A stretch of 64,000 nt of DNA from Aldrovandia affinis (taxonomy: Eukaryota > Chordata > Actinopteri > Notacanthiformes > Halosauridae). Positions 23,193 to 34,250 of this stretch are shown one piece after another (positions within the stretch are counted from its first letter, which is position 1; each line of letters starts with the position of its first letter). The translations under genes were made by a program, and so were the position numbers. Location of the stretch: NCBI GenBank assembly GCA_029706075.1, contig JAINUG010000115.1:2187001-2251000 (forward strand). Direction: 5' to 3'. The notes under the pieces are model-generated. The model saw nothing but the letters and a program-made list of their open reading frames with translations. It was not told the origin of the DNA and ran no database searches.

Positions 23193-26100
23193 TATAAATT
23201 CAGTTTGTCCCATGTATAGAGCACCTAATTTAAACATATTTGTAACCCTAAACAAATGTCATCTTTAATTTCTTTCTGTTTTCTAGGTTGGTGTTCACTA
23301 TTGACTAATCGCTAAAGGTAATATATTGTACGATTCAATGGTCATTTTGTGAAGGATTAAATATATTTTAATTAGACTACATCATTCCTTGAATTGCTAC
23401 AGTGTCCCAGTTGACTACCATACATTGCAACAATTTTAATAGTTTAAAAACATCTGTTTAAACCTGTATTAATTTTGTGCATTTCTAACAACCTTAATCA
23501 TTTGCTGTATTTGCTCATAACAAAGGGAAGACGTGATGGTGGACTTTTTCATAAAAAACTGGACCCACTTGGTATTAAATAGAATCTAATTTGATTCTGG
23601 GTTTGAACGTTAAAAGTCCCCCACAATTATGAGCAATCCATTTTGCTATATCAATTACATCCATCCATATCCATTATTTCCATCACAATTTGGAGCCAAA
23701 ATCATTGTTTGCATTTTCATTGCAGTAGCTTATCCGGCAGCTGCAGTTCTTGTTCAGCAGTGTGTTTCATTTTTACAGTTACCTAAAAGGAAAAGTGTGT
23801 TTAGCCAGCAATTATATGGAGCTGACTGAGAGATTTCAAGAACACAGCAAATATTTAAAAAATCCATTACATGACCATTTTTTATTTAATGTCCCATAGT
23901 TTGTGGCTAAGTGAATTGAAGGCTACACTGCTCAAGTGACAACCTTATGTGGGTTGGTAAAGTAGTCCGCTTGCTTCTGTGTCCCACCCACTGCATTGCC
24001 CACTCACAGCATAGCCGCCCACAGCCTCCACTCTCATCACACTTCACTGGATGTATCTGTGGTGACAGATGTGATTGTGCCTTTATTTGCCAATCTGAAT
24101 GGCAAGTTAAGAGGCATGCACACTGGTGCTCTGTGAATGCCTGTGGGAAGCACATAAAAGGTGGTCTTTACATAGATCTCAAGTTTCAGAAATCCAGATG
24201 CCTGAGATAATATCAAATTAAACGTGAGTAAGCCGTCAAAAGCTTTGGAATAACCAGCACAGTTGATTTGATCGAAATGCATGAGATTTTAGTAGCTGGG
24301 TGTGTGAGTGTGAGATTGGTCCTTTGATCAAGTCGTCCCACTAGCATGTGTACTACATCCAGTTTGCATTTTGATTAGCTCATCACAAAGGAAACCTGCA
24401 GGTTCCAGGGTTGTGAAGAGGTCCATTATTAGCCGGGACGTCCCGTATTTCAACCACAAGAGATGCCCTTTGTCCTGTATTTTGCACTGTTGTGGAAAAC
24501 CTACCAAATTCAGGTTACTGTGTGGTTCTATTATATATGGAGCTTTCAATTATATAGAATATGGCTAACTCTAGACTGCTAATATTAGCTTACTTTTATC
24601 CATGGAAATCTGCAATTTTTTCTTGGATATTGACATGAAACCTTCCAGTACGGTTTGCTTGGTTGAATGTATTTTTGGCAAGAAAACTGAAAATCACTGA
24701 TTAACGTAATAATAGTAAAATAAAAAACATGCATTGCACAACACGTGGACCTGTGGCACTTCCTAACTGAAATCAATGGACACTTTTTTTGTGAAAGTAT
24801 GTAGGTAGCAGGCCTATGGCCAACAGTATTCAATTTGAATGAGATTAAAATCTAACAGCGACAGTAATTCCCTATTACAGTTTGATGTCCCTCTGGTGGT
24901 GACATCATCAAACAGCGCAAGATTAGAATATCTGAAGCCATTCAGGTCAAGGTGGTGACCACCCAACCCCCCATCTCAGGTGACAAAACCTCTGAGAACA
25001 AATAAACTTTCACACTCACACTCCAACTCTAATCTTCAATTGTGCTGAAGTTGAGCTGGTGAGCCTCATGGCTATTAACTATTCTACAGAAATAATTTCA
25101 AGGACTACCAATGAGTGTTTGTTTTACCACTGCCAAGTGTATGACTAGAATTACTGGTCTCAAAAGATGGTTTGCTAGCATTTCCAGCTACTGTCGCTAG
25201 TTAATCGAGCAAAACAACCAAAGGTACAACCAACCAAGCCAACTACACAATGTCGTTCGTAGAAATGTAGTTACCAACATCTGCTTATTTGTGTACATTT
25301 CACAATTTACTAAGGTTTGGTAACATTAGTCTGGAAATCCTTCCCACCATTCCTCAGACAAAGAACCAGTTCACACACGGTATTCAATTCATTCCTACCC
25401 AACATACACACAGAGATTTACGGTCACTTAATTTCATTCCATTTATTTTCTTCTAGTTTCAATGTATTCATTTAATGTTTAGTTTGATAGTTTCTGTGCT
25501 GTTGTTGATTTTAGTTTGTTTAAATGAATAAACAAACAAGCCTGCCTGAGAGAGTCAACCTTCGAACGGCGGAAAATCCCAGTGATATAATAATATTCAA
25601 CAGCTTGTTTGCTTATTTGCTAACCAGCTAACATTTACTGGTTCCAGCACAAGTTAATTTTAAGTTTAATGAAGTTGGTTTATGGCTTTAACAGCTAAGT
25701 ATGCTAATAAAGACACCCCAAACATGTCAAAAAGTGTATTGAGATACAAAAGTAGTAACAGCAGCAAATGTCGGAGGTGCCCCATGTTTTCCCCCACGTG
25801 TGGGGCGTGGCCTTTAATTTCACTTAACCCCACAAAAAGCCCCTTGCTCGTCTGTGTCTATTGTATGCAGTTCCACTGATCTGTATAGTATGTGGACAGA
25901 CTGCTTGATTTTGTAGGCTCGGTGAATGAGGGTGAGCTATCCAGATGATTTAAAGATCAGTAAATCTGCTGCGTTAATCCCCAAAAACTGCACAAGCGCA
26001 GGCCCTGCACAAAGCATGTGTAATGCGTGTCTTGAGAAATCATGTGCCATGTCACTTAGCTGGGAGCGCCCCCAGTCCGACCATGCACTACCCTGACCCA

Positions 26101-28991
26101 GCTGCCACGCACGGCCACGTAAGATGACTGGGAAACACTGGCAACACTAATTAAATGACTGCAATGTTTATTCTCAATGTGACTGAACATCTCTGTGTGC
26201 GATAATGCCAGAGCAAAAGCAGGGACTAAACAGAGAGCGAACCATCTGACAAGCAACACTTGTTCGCAAGGTGCAACGTCTGCCGCGCTCCCGTGGTCTG
26301 TCACTGTTACACATTATCCCCACTAAGAGGAAATACAGTTGCCTCTTACTCCGAAACCTGTCGCGATGCAGAGGACATGTCCTAAACACTGCATTTTGTG
26401 ACGGCTTGGGAGAGCTGCTGTCATTGAAGGACGGCACTTTATGCTTTGGCAAGACACGGCGGAGCTAGTGGAAAAGTCTGGAGGACCGACTCCCCTTTCT
26501 CCTAAAAAAATGTGTTTCAGTGCAATGGGCAAAATGGCCCTGGGACCTCTTCTATACTCCATTTGTATTTGCTTAAAAGGCACAGAGGTGCATTTGATGA
26601 AAACCAAATCCAGGCCATTGTGATCACTAGATTGGAAAATTAAATACAATAAGCATTTGAAAAGCAAACAGAAAGACCATTACAATCCTGTCTGATCAAT
26701 GACATGGGTCAATCCAACTGGACACTCTTTCCCTGAGTTTACATTTAGCAGAGCACATTTCTAGGTGCTCTTTAAACATCGAGCAGACTTTTTCATGTTA
26801 TCCTTCTGATATTACACCCTAACATCTTGCTGTATAGTACATCATGTAGCAAACTATTTATGGTCTATCCTAATATCCATACCCTAAAGAACACTATATA
26901 TCATACAATATCCTGTTCTTGCCAAACATTGATTCTAGTGCCAGTTAGTGTATAAAACTCTTTACAAGTATTGCCAGTGTCCTATAAATGCAAATACACC
27001 ACAAGAAGCAAGAGAACGGGTACCAGATATTTATACGAATGCGCATAATTAGGACATAGCAATCCCTATGATCCAGACAAAAAAATTGAGCACTGCATCA
27101 CCAAGTCCGAACATAGAAAATGCAACAGTGTAGGTTTCATAATGGTGTAATACCCCTTTAGGTTACATCATGCATTGCATGTTCTGCTGTGGTCTACGCC
27201 CTTTTTTCATGCACTTTGCGTTTCCTGTGACCAATACCTGGCTTGATAAATGTGCAATGACTCATTTCATGCCGTGCTCCAGAAGATCATACGACTAAAC
27301 AGGTGAAAAAAGTAGGACCACATTAGGCACAGTGTAAACAAGGTGTTATTGATCAGTAAATCAGCACTTGAATGTCTAATTGTCTTAATCTAGGAAATTC
27401 ACGTTTGAATTGACCGGTCACTGTTGCTTTGTTATCCACCCGATGCCTCCCTCTGGTCGGCCAATCAATATCAAAAAGAGAGGGGATGGTTTAGACATGG
27501 CAGTAAATTAACTGCAACATATCCAGGAGGGAAGCTTTCCTCTTGTGGGGACAATTCAAGGTGGAACAACAATCAGAATAGATGATCTACTGTATGAGGG
27601 GAAAAAATGTTTAAAAATGCACACTTTATTTCAAATACTGCTTATCAGAATACACATTTGGGGTTTAACATTTTACAGATATGTATTTTATTAATTAAGC
27701 AGCTTAATCAGAGGTTACTTTTTTTTTACAAATGTATGAAATGTATACATAACTAGGACAAATATTTTTACATTTAAACAGTATACACAAGGCAATGTCA
27801 ATGTCTCCAGGTATACAGCTCCACTGTGTTTATTCAAAGAGGGTCCTTAATTTAATTAACCAACTTTCTAGCATAGTGTTAATTATGTGAGACATGCATC
27901 TACAGTATTTGCTTGAACGCTTGTGTCCGTGGATGATGCCTACCAAGCATTTTGATACATTCTAAAACCATAATCAAATTCCAATCCAATTCTAAAACTA
28001 TATAATGCCTTTCACTGTTTAAAAAAAATAACGGTCGTGTTTCCTTCGCCCTACCTGTTATTGCAACCAAATATCTCAATATATTATGCATAGCCGGAGA
28101 GATGTCCAAGTCGGTACACACGCACGCGCGCACGAACACACAGAGTCCACAAGTTAGACATACCGTATTACCACTGAGTTTTCTAACACAACGTGCATAA
28201 ATGGTAGAGCTTCAATACTACGGAAAATTGAGTTTATCAAATTCCAGCACGCACATACCGTATGACTAAAGTGGCAGCGATAAGGTCGAGGACAGTATTC
28301 GCAGCATTATCAGTATGAAATTATGGTAAATTATATTTTTATCAACGCATTCAGTTAGACTTACAATACAGTCCGTAACCGTTTATTTGCACCTTGTTCA
28401 TCGCCAGCCAGCCATGGTACTTAGTTCTCCTTTAACCTCATGTTGTAATTCTATTGTATGGCTTGTGATAGCCTACTTGAACAGCTTTTCTTCATAACAA
28501 ACAGATCGTATAAAATAGAGCATATAATATGTCCTTTCTTGTGAATGGCAAATAGCTATGTAAAACTGCTCATATGAAAATGTTATGCAACACGTAAAAG
28601 GTTGTCTTCGACATATACAAAATCAGTAGCCTATAGTTTTTTTGTTTTGTTTGTTTGTTTTTTGATTAGAAGTATAGGATTTTTGCTAAAACAATTATTT
28701 TCTTAGGTTCCCATATGAGTAGCCTAGTCTATTTAATGAAACGACACGTTAGCGCTCCTTGGTAGAAGAAAGGCACCCAAGAACCTTCACTCCCGTGGAT
28801 GTTAAATTGTACCGATTGTAAAGTTCAAATTCCATATTTGTTTTCTTTAAGCCAACATCCTCACTTCAGAGTATTGGTCCAAACTGTGCTAGCTCCACAA
28901 GAGTGGAAAGCGATGTGCAGACCTCAACGTTACACCCATACACACCCTTTTCACTTTATTTCGAAATACACGTTAAGGCACGGGCTCTTAC
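23193..28991. other. Intronic sequence, no gene or clear repeat
   Basis: I searched for the common PDE4D exon with its SQRRESFLYRSDSDYDLSP block and for the D3, D5, D8 and D9 first exons, and found none here. The segment 23940-24160 is moderately GC-rich with short open frames on both strands. A CACG-rich tract is at 28118-28142. This stretch is the intron immediately 3' of the D4 exon. Confidence 0.55.
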
Positions 28992-29302
28992 CGTCTAAGT
29001 CCCTGAAAAGAAGACGGCCATGACATTCTGGATTTTTTCAATCCGGGTCGGTGCCCGGTGTCCACTGCGTAGGTTCGATCCATGTTCCTGGGGCACAGGT
29101 ATTTCTCGGTGTCCGAAAATCCTATCTGTCTCGCCCTATAGTGCTTCTTTGCTCCGGGCGGATGGTGTGGTGGATGATAGTATGGGAGCGGCTGGTGGTG
29201 CTGCTGCCTCCACAAATGTTTAGGAGCTTTCGCATTTCCACTGGTGGTGCCGCTGCTACTGCCAACAAGGGATGCTGTCACTTTAGTGCTGGCAGCATCC
29301 AT
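28992..29302 (-). CDS. pde4d: pde4d, PDE4D4-type first exon (103 codons plus 2 nt)
   Basis: This is the isoform-specific first exon of the long PDE4D4 form. The ATG at 29302-29300 is preceded in frame by TAA (29320-29318), which fixes the start. Recognisable blocks are KAPKHLWRQ (residues 25-33), [25 protein letters not shown] and [13 protein letters not shown] (residues 91-103), all matching the mammalian PDE4D4 N-terminus. PDE4A and PDE4C long forms share HLWRQ and the SRxSWP block but differ in between. The donor is CG/GTAAGAG at 28992/28991, leaving two bases of a split arginine codon, as needed for the common exon. The mammalian poly-proline expansion after the HLWR block is reduced to a short His/Pro segment (residues 40-50), so the exon is clearly shorter. 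Upstream sequence (29303 to about 29800) should hold the D4 5' UTR and promoter. Confidence 0.95.
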
Positions 29303-29800
29303 CTCAGCATGCCAAGGTTACGACTCTCAGCGCAGGAACGCTAGCTCCGAACAAACGTGTTGTGATTAGTATTTTTCTTTGTTGTATCTATCCACCGGGG
29401 ATTGAGATGCTGAAACACATCTGAAAAGTTGGTCAGCTCACTCCTCGCGTCATGGATAAGCATATAATCTCTAATGCTGATCCCCATGACAAACTATGAA
29501 AAGTGTATTTAATATAGCCCATTTATTATTGTTGAATGCGGTTACTTTAATGCAACTATTGAGCAATAATACGTTTACGATACCACCCATTCATGTATTG
29601 CCTTAAAACGACGTCCAGCACTGAATAGTCCAAGTTTTATATTATTTTAGTGTATCCATGGACGTCGCCTGATGCTCAATCAAGTTTCATTCCGAAGATG
29701 CCCCTCTAGAACACGCCCCAAGCACTCTGTGAAGTGGAAATGAGATAAATCGCTACATCAATTCAGGTCAGTTTCTTGGGGGACATGATCTCTGGGAGGA
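29303..29800 (-). promoter_or_regulatory. Presumed 5' UTR and promoter region of the pde4d D4 transcript
   Basis: This lies directly upstream of the D4 start codon on the minus strand. It is somewhat richer in CG dinucleotides than the surrounding intron (for example near 29306-29360 and 29430-29460) and contains a GACGTC core at 29662-29667 that resembles part of a CRE. I see no clear TATA box or initiator that would fix the transcription start. The placement is inferred from the first exon, not from a motif. Confidence 0.4.
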
Positions 29801-32500
29801 AAAAATACTGAGTTTGAAAGTGTAAAGAAATCAGGCAACTGTAATTGTGACAGCATTCGCATTCCAAAAACGTTGAAATAAAAATGTGCAAATTGGCACC
29901 ACGTAATCTGCTCAGTCATGCTTTTGGCTATTTAAAGACGTCTGAACAACGCAGTGTTATATGTACATTCGCAACCGACCAGGGTCGAATTAAACAGGCT
30001 AAATTTAAGCATAGTTTTGCAAGGGATTAGTCAAACTTAATTTAAATGCATGCTAATTCAGCAGTGGAGTACTTTCACAGAAGCTACGGACTACACTTCC
30101 CATCTACCTACCGTAGCGCGTATTAATTATAGTTTTTTCCGGTTGGACTGATTTCAAGTTCAGTTTCACATAAAGAAAAAATGGTACCAGCAATGTTTCT
30201 TATGGTAGTAAGCTTCCATTGCAAGGAGACCAGTAGGTCCCAGTATTAACACTGCTCGCATTTAAAAAAGAATTTAAAAAATCAGTGACACTGCAGACAC
30301 TAAACCAGATCCAGGTTATCATGCAGATACTGTAGTTCAGGAGGTGGGTGTCCCCAAGGAGAGGTTTGGGAACCACTGCTGTAGTTAATAGGACCAAAGG
30401 TCGTGTTCACCTTTTCCTTGTCCTTCATAGAACACACGGGTCATGTGACCCCAAATAGAAATAATTGTACGACCATTACGGATATTTATTTGGAGACGTG
30501 AGAGTGTGGTTTAAGGGGATCCGTATCGCTAACTGGGAAATGGAGGAAGATGGAAAGCAGTGTCAACACCAGTTCTCTTCCATACTCCATTATGAATGTA
30601 TCAATTCATAGCATATGACATTCACTGGATATTTTATTTTTAAATGGTTCAAAGGGTCAGTTAAATGTCAATCAGTTAAAATGACAATGGTTGATATATC
30701 ACCTTTTATGCATAAGAGGTACACAAAGTGGTATGATTTGTTCTCTCTCTCCTTGTGATCACCTCTCATATCAGCTAAATCAGGAGCTCCAGGGACAGCA
30801 TTCTGCACCAGTGCTGAGAACAGGACAAAAGGACCTTGTATTTTCATACAGTTTTCAAACTGCTCCACATAATAGAGTATTCTGAGAAAAATATATTTCT
30901 GTCTCTTTTCTTCAAATGATGCACCACATACATGACTCATACATGCAATGAAGTAAAATCACAAGTACATGTACTGGAAATGAATGTATATGGACAAGCT
31001 GAGTAACATGACAAAATTATTAATGCTTTCACATTTACATTAATTTACATTTTAAGCATTTAGCAGACGCTCTTATCCAGAGCGACTTACGAGATGTGCA
31101 TTAATACATGGTGGGATCAATCATTGTTCGCACAAGAGATCAGTGCAGTAATACAGCAATAGACAGCGCTTTTAAGGCTCTGTGGGCATTTCAATCTACT
31201 GATCAAGGCCATAATCACCATCCCCAATTACAAATATGGGAATTTAACAAAATCATTGAAATATGTCGCTTCCTGTCCTTGACTGTTCAATGGCTTCCTG
31301 ATTTCTTGTTTTAATGGTATGCATGCTGCTACACTGTTTAGACATGGCACCACTGGGAAATATCAAATTGCCTGGCAGCAATTAAGGGTCATGTTTAGCG
31401 ATCACTGTCTTGCACAATGGGACATGAATCACATAAACTTGTATACAGTACACAGATCCACCAGATTTGATGAACCCTGGTAACTGATCATTCTGCATGA
31501 CCTCGCTCTGTTGTTATCTGCAGTAAGACTGAATGTAAAGAATTCAGATCAGTACAGAATTCCACCTTTGGGGATGAGGATTTCAGGAACCTAGGAGCAC
31601 CAGGTATTCAGAGCCATTAGAAAGGGAGAGGGGGGTGGGGAGTTTTTTTAACACAATGAGCACAGCACAAATGCTCCTTAATGAGATCCCTCATCCCACT
31701 CTTGAGCATGCTTCCACGCTCCGTACTGCCATGCTCCCCAGGTTGCACTATGATTCATGCTTGAAGTATGCAGCCTGGAGTATGGAAGCATGATAATTGA
31801 CTACTGTGTTCAGAATTGAGATGCACTTTGTGATTTTCACCAGATAATACAACAATTTTTAAAAACAGCAATTCCGTTTAAACTGTTTTTCACAGCTTTT
31901 TAGTTTGTTTTCCATGCATCAAAAAATATTTAAAGTTTGTGTGTGTGAGATTACTGTTATTTTGCTAAACGGTGTCCTCTTGTGGTGACCATAAGCTTGA
32001 CCATGCTCCTCCCATTTTAATACATAGGAAGTGGAGAAAAATGTTGAGAAAATGCAAATCCATGGCCAGTCATGCAGCAGATTCACCTGAGGTAAATCCA
32101 GTTTTCACCCAGTTTTTTTGCATCAATTTTTTCATTCGATTTTTGCCAGTTAAAAAAATTATAAATAAACACAGATAAATTCACAGATTTTGGGCAAATG
32201 GAGCATGCATCAAGGGTAGGCTACTCCATCTATGCTCCATACTACTGTGCTTTGGTTTGGAATTGGAATCATATTCATATTGCTTTGGTTTGGAATCATA
32301 CTCCAACATGGCTGTATACTTACTATGCTTGCTCGGAGCATGGAAACGCATGGTTTGAAGCACAGCTTTGGTATCATTACTCTTCAAAAGATACATTTGC
32401 AGATAACCCTGACCACATATATATTGTCAATATTTCCCACAATCCTTGTGAAGCACAATAACCTCAAGGCCCAGACTGACTGCAACCATTTTTACCAGTC
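29801..32500. other. Intronic sequence upstream of the D4 promoter
   Basis: It holds a short L2-type tail at 31031-31100 and a local duplication of TGCTTTGGTTTGGAAT at 32248-32263 and 32279-32294. No exon seen. Confidence 0.5.
31031..31100 (-). mobile_element. L2/SINE 3' tail fragment
   Basis: The minus strand reads GTCGCTCTGGATAAGAGCGT followed by CTGCTAAATGC. This is the conserved tail shared by L2 LINEs and their SINEs; the rest of the element is missing. Confidence 0.8.
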
Positions 32501-32626
32501 TGGGGCCTGTCTCACGAAGGAAGTTCAACAAAGTCAGGGTATGCTGGCTACACAAAGCCTAACAAAGGCAATTACAGCTAACCTGTCTCACAACGGTGGT
32601 TATCAACTCGCTCTGTCGACCCTGGT

Positions 32627-33221
32627 TGTCACGGTTGTTCCCCTGAACCACCACCAGATGGCAGTGTTGTGCCTTCCTTTGGAAGGTTCTCACCTGAACT
32701 TAATTACTAATCACCTTCCTATAAATACTCGCACCTGGATTCGTTTTGCGCAAATCGTAGCCATTGTTACGATTTAGCCGGTAAGGTATGTAGCGTCTTT
32801 TTAAAGATACTACTCAAAGAACTTACTTCAGGAAACAAAGAATCTCCTTAGCAAATGTAGGACTTCTTTTACGTTACCCGATTTAGGAAACTTACTCATC
32901 TCCCTGAGTTAGTTTGGTTTTCCGGTTAGACAGTCTGTGGACTGTGTTTCGGGTTTCATTTCTTTCGTTGGTTATTTGGCTCTTCTAGCCGTTTATCTTT
33001 TCATTCAAACACTCGGTGTTGGTGGTTTATTTATTCCTTTGTTTGTGTCTTTGTGGCACCTAGTCACCGCTGGGTGATATTTTCGGTTTTCCTCCTTTTG
33101 TTATTGTTTTTCCTATTCTCTGTTATTTCAGAGTTTGTGGTTAAGCTGTATAGTTACAGTTTAACTTATTGATACCCCCGGGGTTCTGCGATTGGCACCA
33201 ATCCCTAAACCCACCATTACA
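32627..33221 (+). repeat. 5' LTR
   Basis: It starts TGTCACGGTTGTTCC and ends CCACCATTACA. It contains the TATA box at 32720 and the inferred transcript start at about 32750. Compared with the 3' LTR it has a one-base deletion near 33067 and differences around 32744-32762 and 32890-32905. Confidence 0.96.
32720..32727 (+). promoter_or_regulatory. TATA box of the 5' LTR promoter
   Basis: TATAAATA lies 30 bp upstream of GCAAATCGTA at 32750-32759, which matches the primer-binding site. The same box is at 37969-37976 in the 3' LTR. Transcription runs on the plus strand, away from the pde4d D4 promoter. Confidence 0.8.
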
Positions 33222-33222
33222 G

Positions 33223-33232
33223 TACGATTTGC
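33223..33232 (+). promoter_or_regulatory. Primer-binding site, self-priming type
   Basis: TACGATTTGC starts two bases after the 5' LTR and is the exact reverse complement of GCAAATCGTA at 32750-32759, the inferred first bases of the transcript. This is the arrangement known for Tf1 and sushi elements, which use a cut 5' end of their own RNA as primer. Confidence 0.75.
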
Positions 33233-33233
33233 C

Positions 33234-34250
33234 ATGAACACGGCGCCAGCAGAGCTCCGCGGTATCGAGCAATTAGCAGATTTGCAAAACAGCGAATTTG
33301 AGAGACAGAAAGCGACCATTGATTTTTAATACAACAACAAAGAGTCATGCAGGAGATTCAGACTGGTATGGTCTCTTCCTACAAAGTGGAGGGCATGATT
33401 AAAGCAATGGTTGACAGCAGTTTTCAATCAGCGGCGGGATTCTCCGGCCAGAACCGGTCGTAACCTCTCGATTGGGCACACCGGTTGTGGAGGTATCACG
33501 GGAGGCAAAAATTCAGCTTCCTCCCGTTTTAGCGGCGAGTCCGGTAAATGTCGGGTTTTTTAGCACAGTGCCAAATTGTATTTCGGACTCAGCCTTCTAG
33601 ATATAGCTCAGAGGAGTCGCGAGTGGCACTCGTGTTGTCATTGTTATCGGGAGCAGCTCTCGATTGGGCAGTGCCTCTTATTCGCTCGCAAGCACCGGTA
33701 TTGGCAGACTCTCTGAGTTAATGAACAGAATGGAGCTAGTTTTTGACCACGAGCTTCACGACAGCGAGTCTGCTACTAAGTTGACGCGCATGCGCCAGGG
33801 TAACCAAAGCGTAGCGGAATTTTCTATTTCGTTCCGAACTCGCGGGAGTTACAGGTTGGCCTGAGAGTCCTCTCATTACGTTTTTACTAACGCTCTATCC
33901 GATCCGGTGAGAGACGCTCTGGCAACGATTGGCGTTCCCGATTCATTAGATGAACTAATTACCACTGCTATTCGGATCGATAATCGTATTAGGGAACGTC
34001 AGCGTGAGAGGAGGGACCGAGAGCACCTGGTTCCTACGAAAGGGTTCTTACCTCTGTTTCCTAAACGCTGGGCAAAGCAGACGAACCCCTGGAAGTAGAC
34101 AGTGCTAGTTTTCGGGTCCCGGCCAGAGGGGATGCGGACTTTTGTCGGTACTGTCGACTGACGGGTCACGTTATTAAAAATTGTCCCAAACTGAAACGAA
34201 TAGTCTCATTATCGGCCCGGAAGCCGGTAGTGAGACATCAGTCCTCTTTC
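33234..34250 (+). pseudogene. Gypsy gag, broken
   Basis: The first ATG after the primer site opens MNTAPAELRG, but the frame stops within about 35 codons. Later frames contain the sushi-type capsid text RMRQGNQSVAEFSISFRT (near 33790-33845), DSLDELITTAIRIDNRIRER (33943-34002), and a zinc knuckle CRYCRLTGHVIKNC (34144-34185). The order and motifs identify Gag; several frameshifts and stops lie between them. Confidence 0.9.

Noticed and set aside
29020-29344. Plus-strand frames opposite the D4 exon
   Set aside because: They are antisense shadows of the strongly supported PDE4D4 coding exon.
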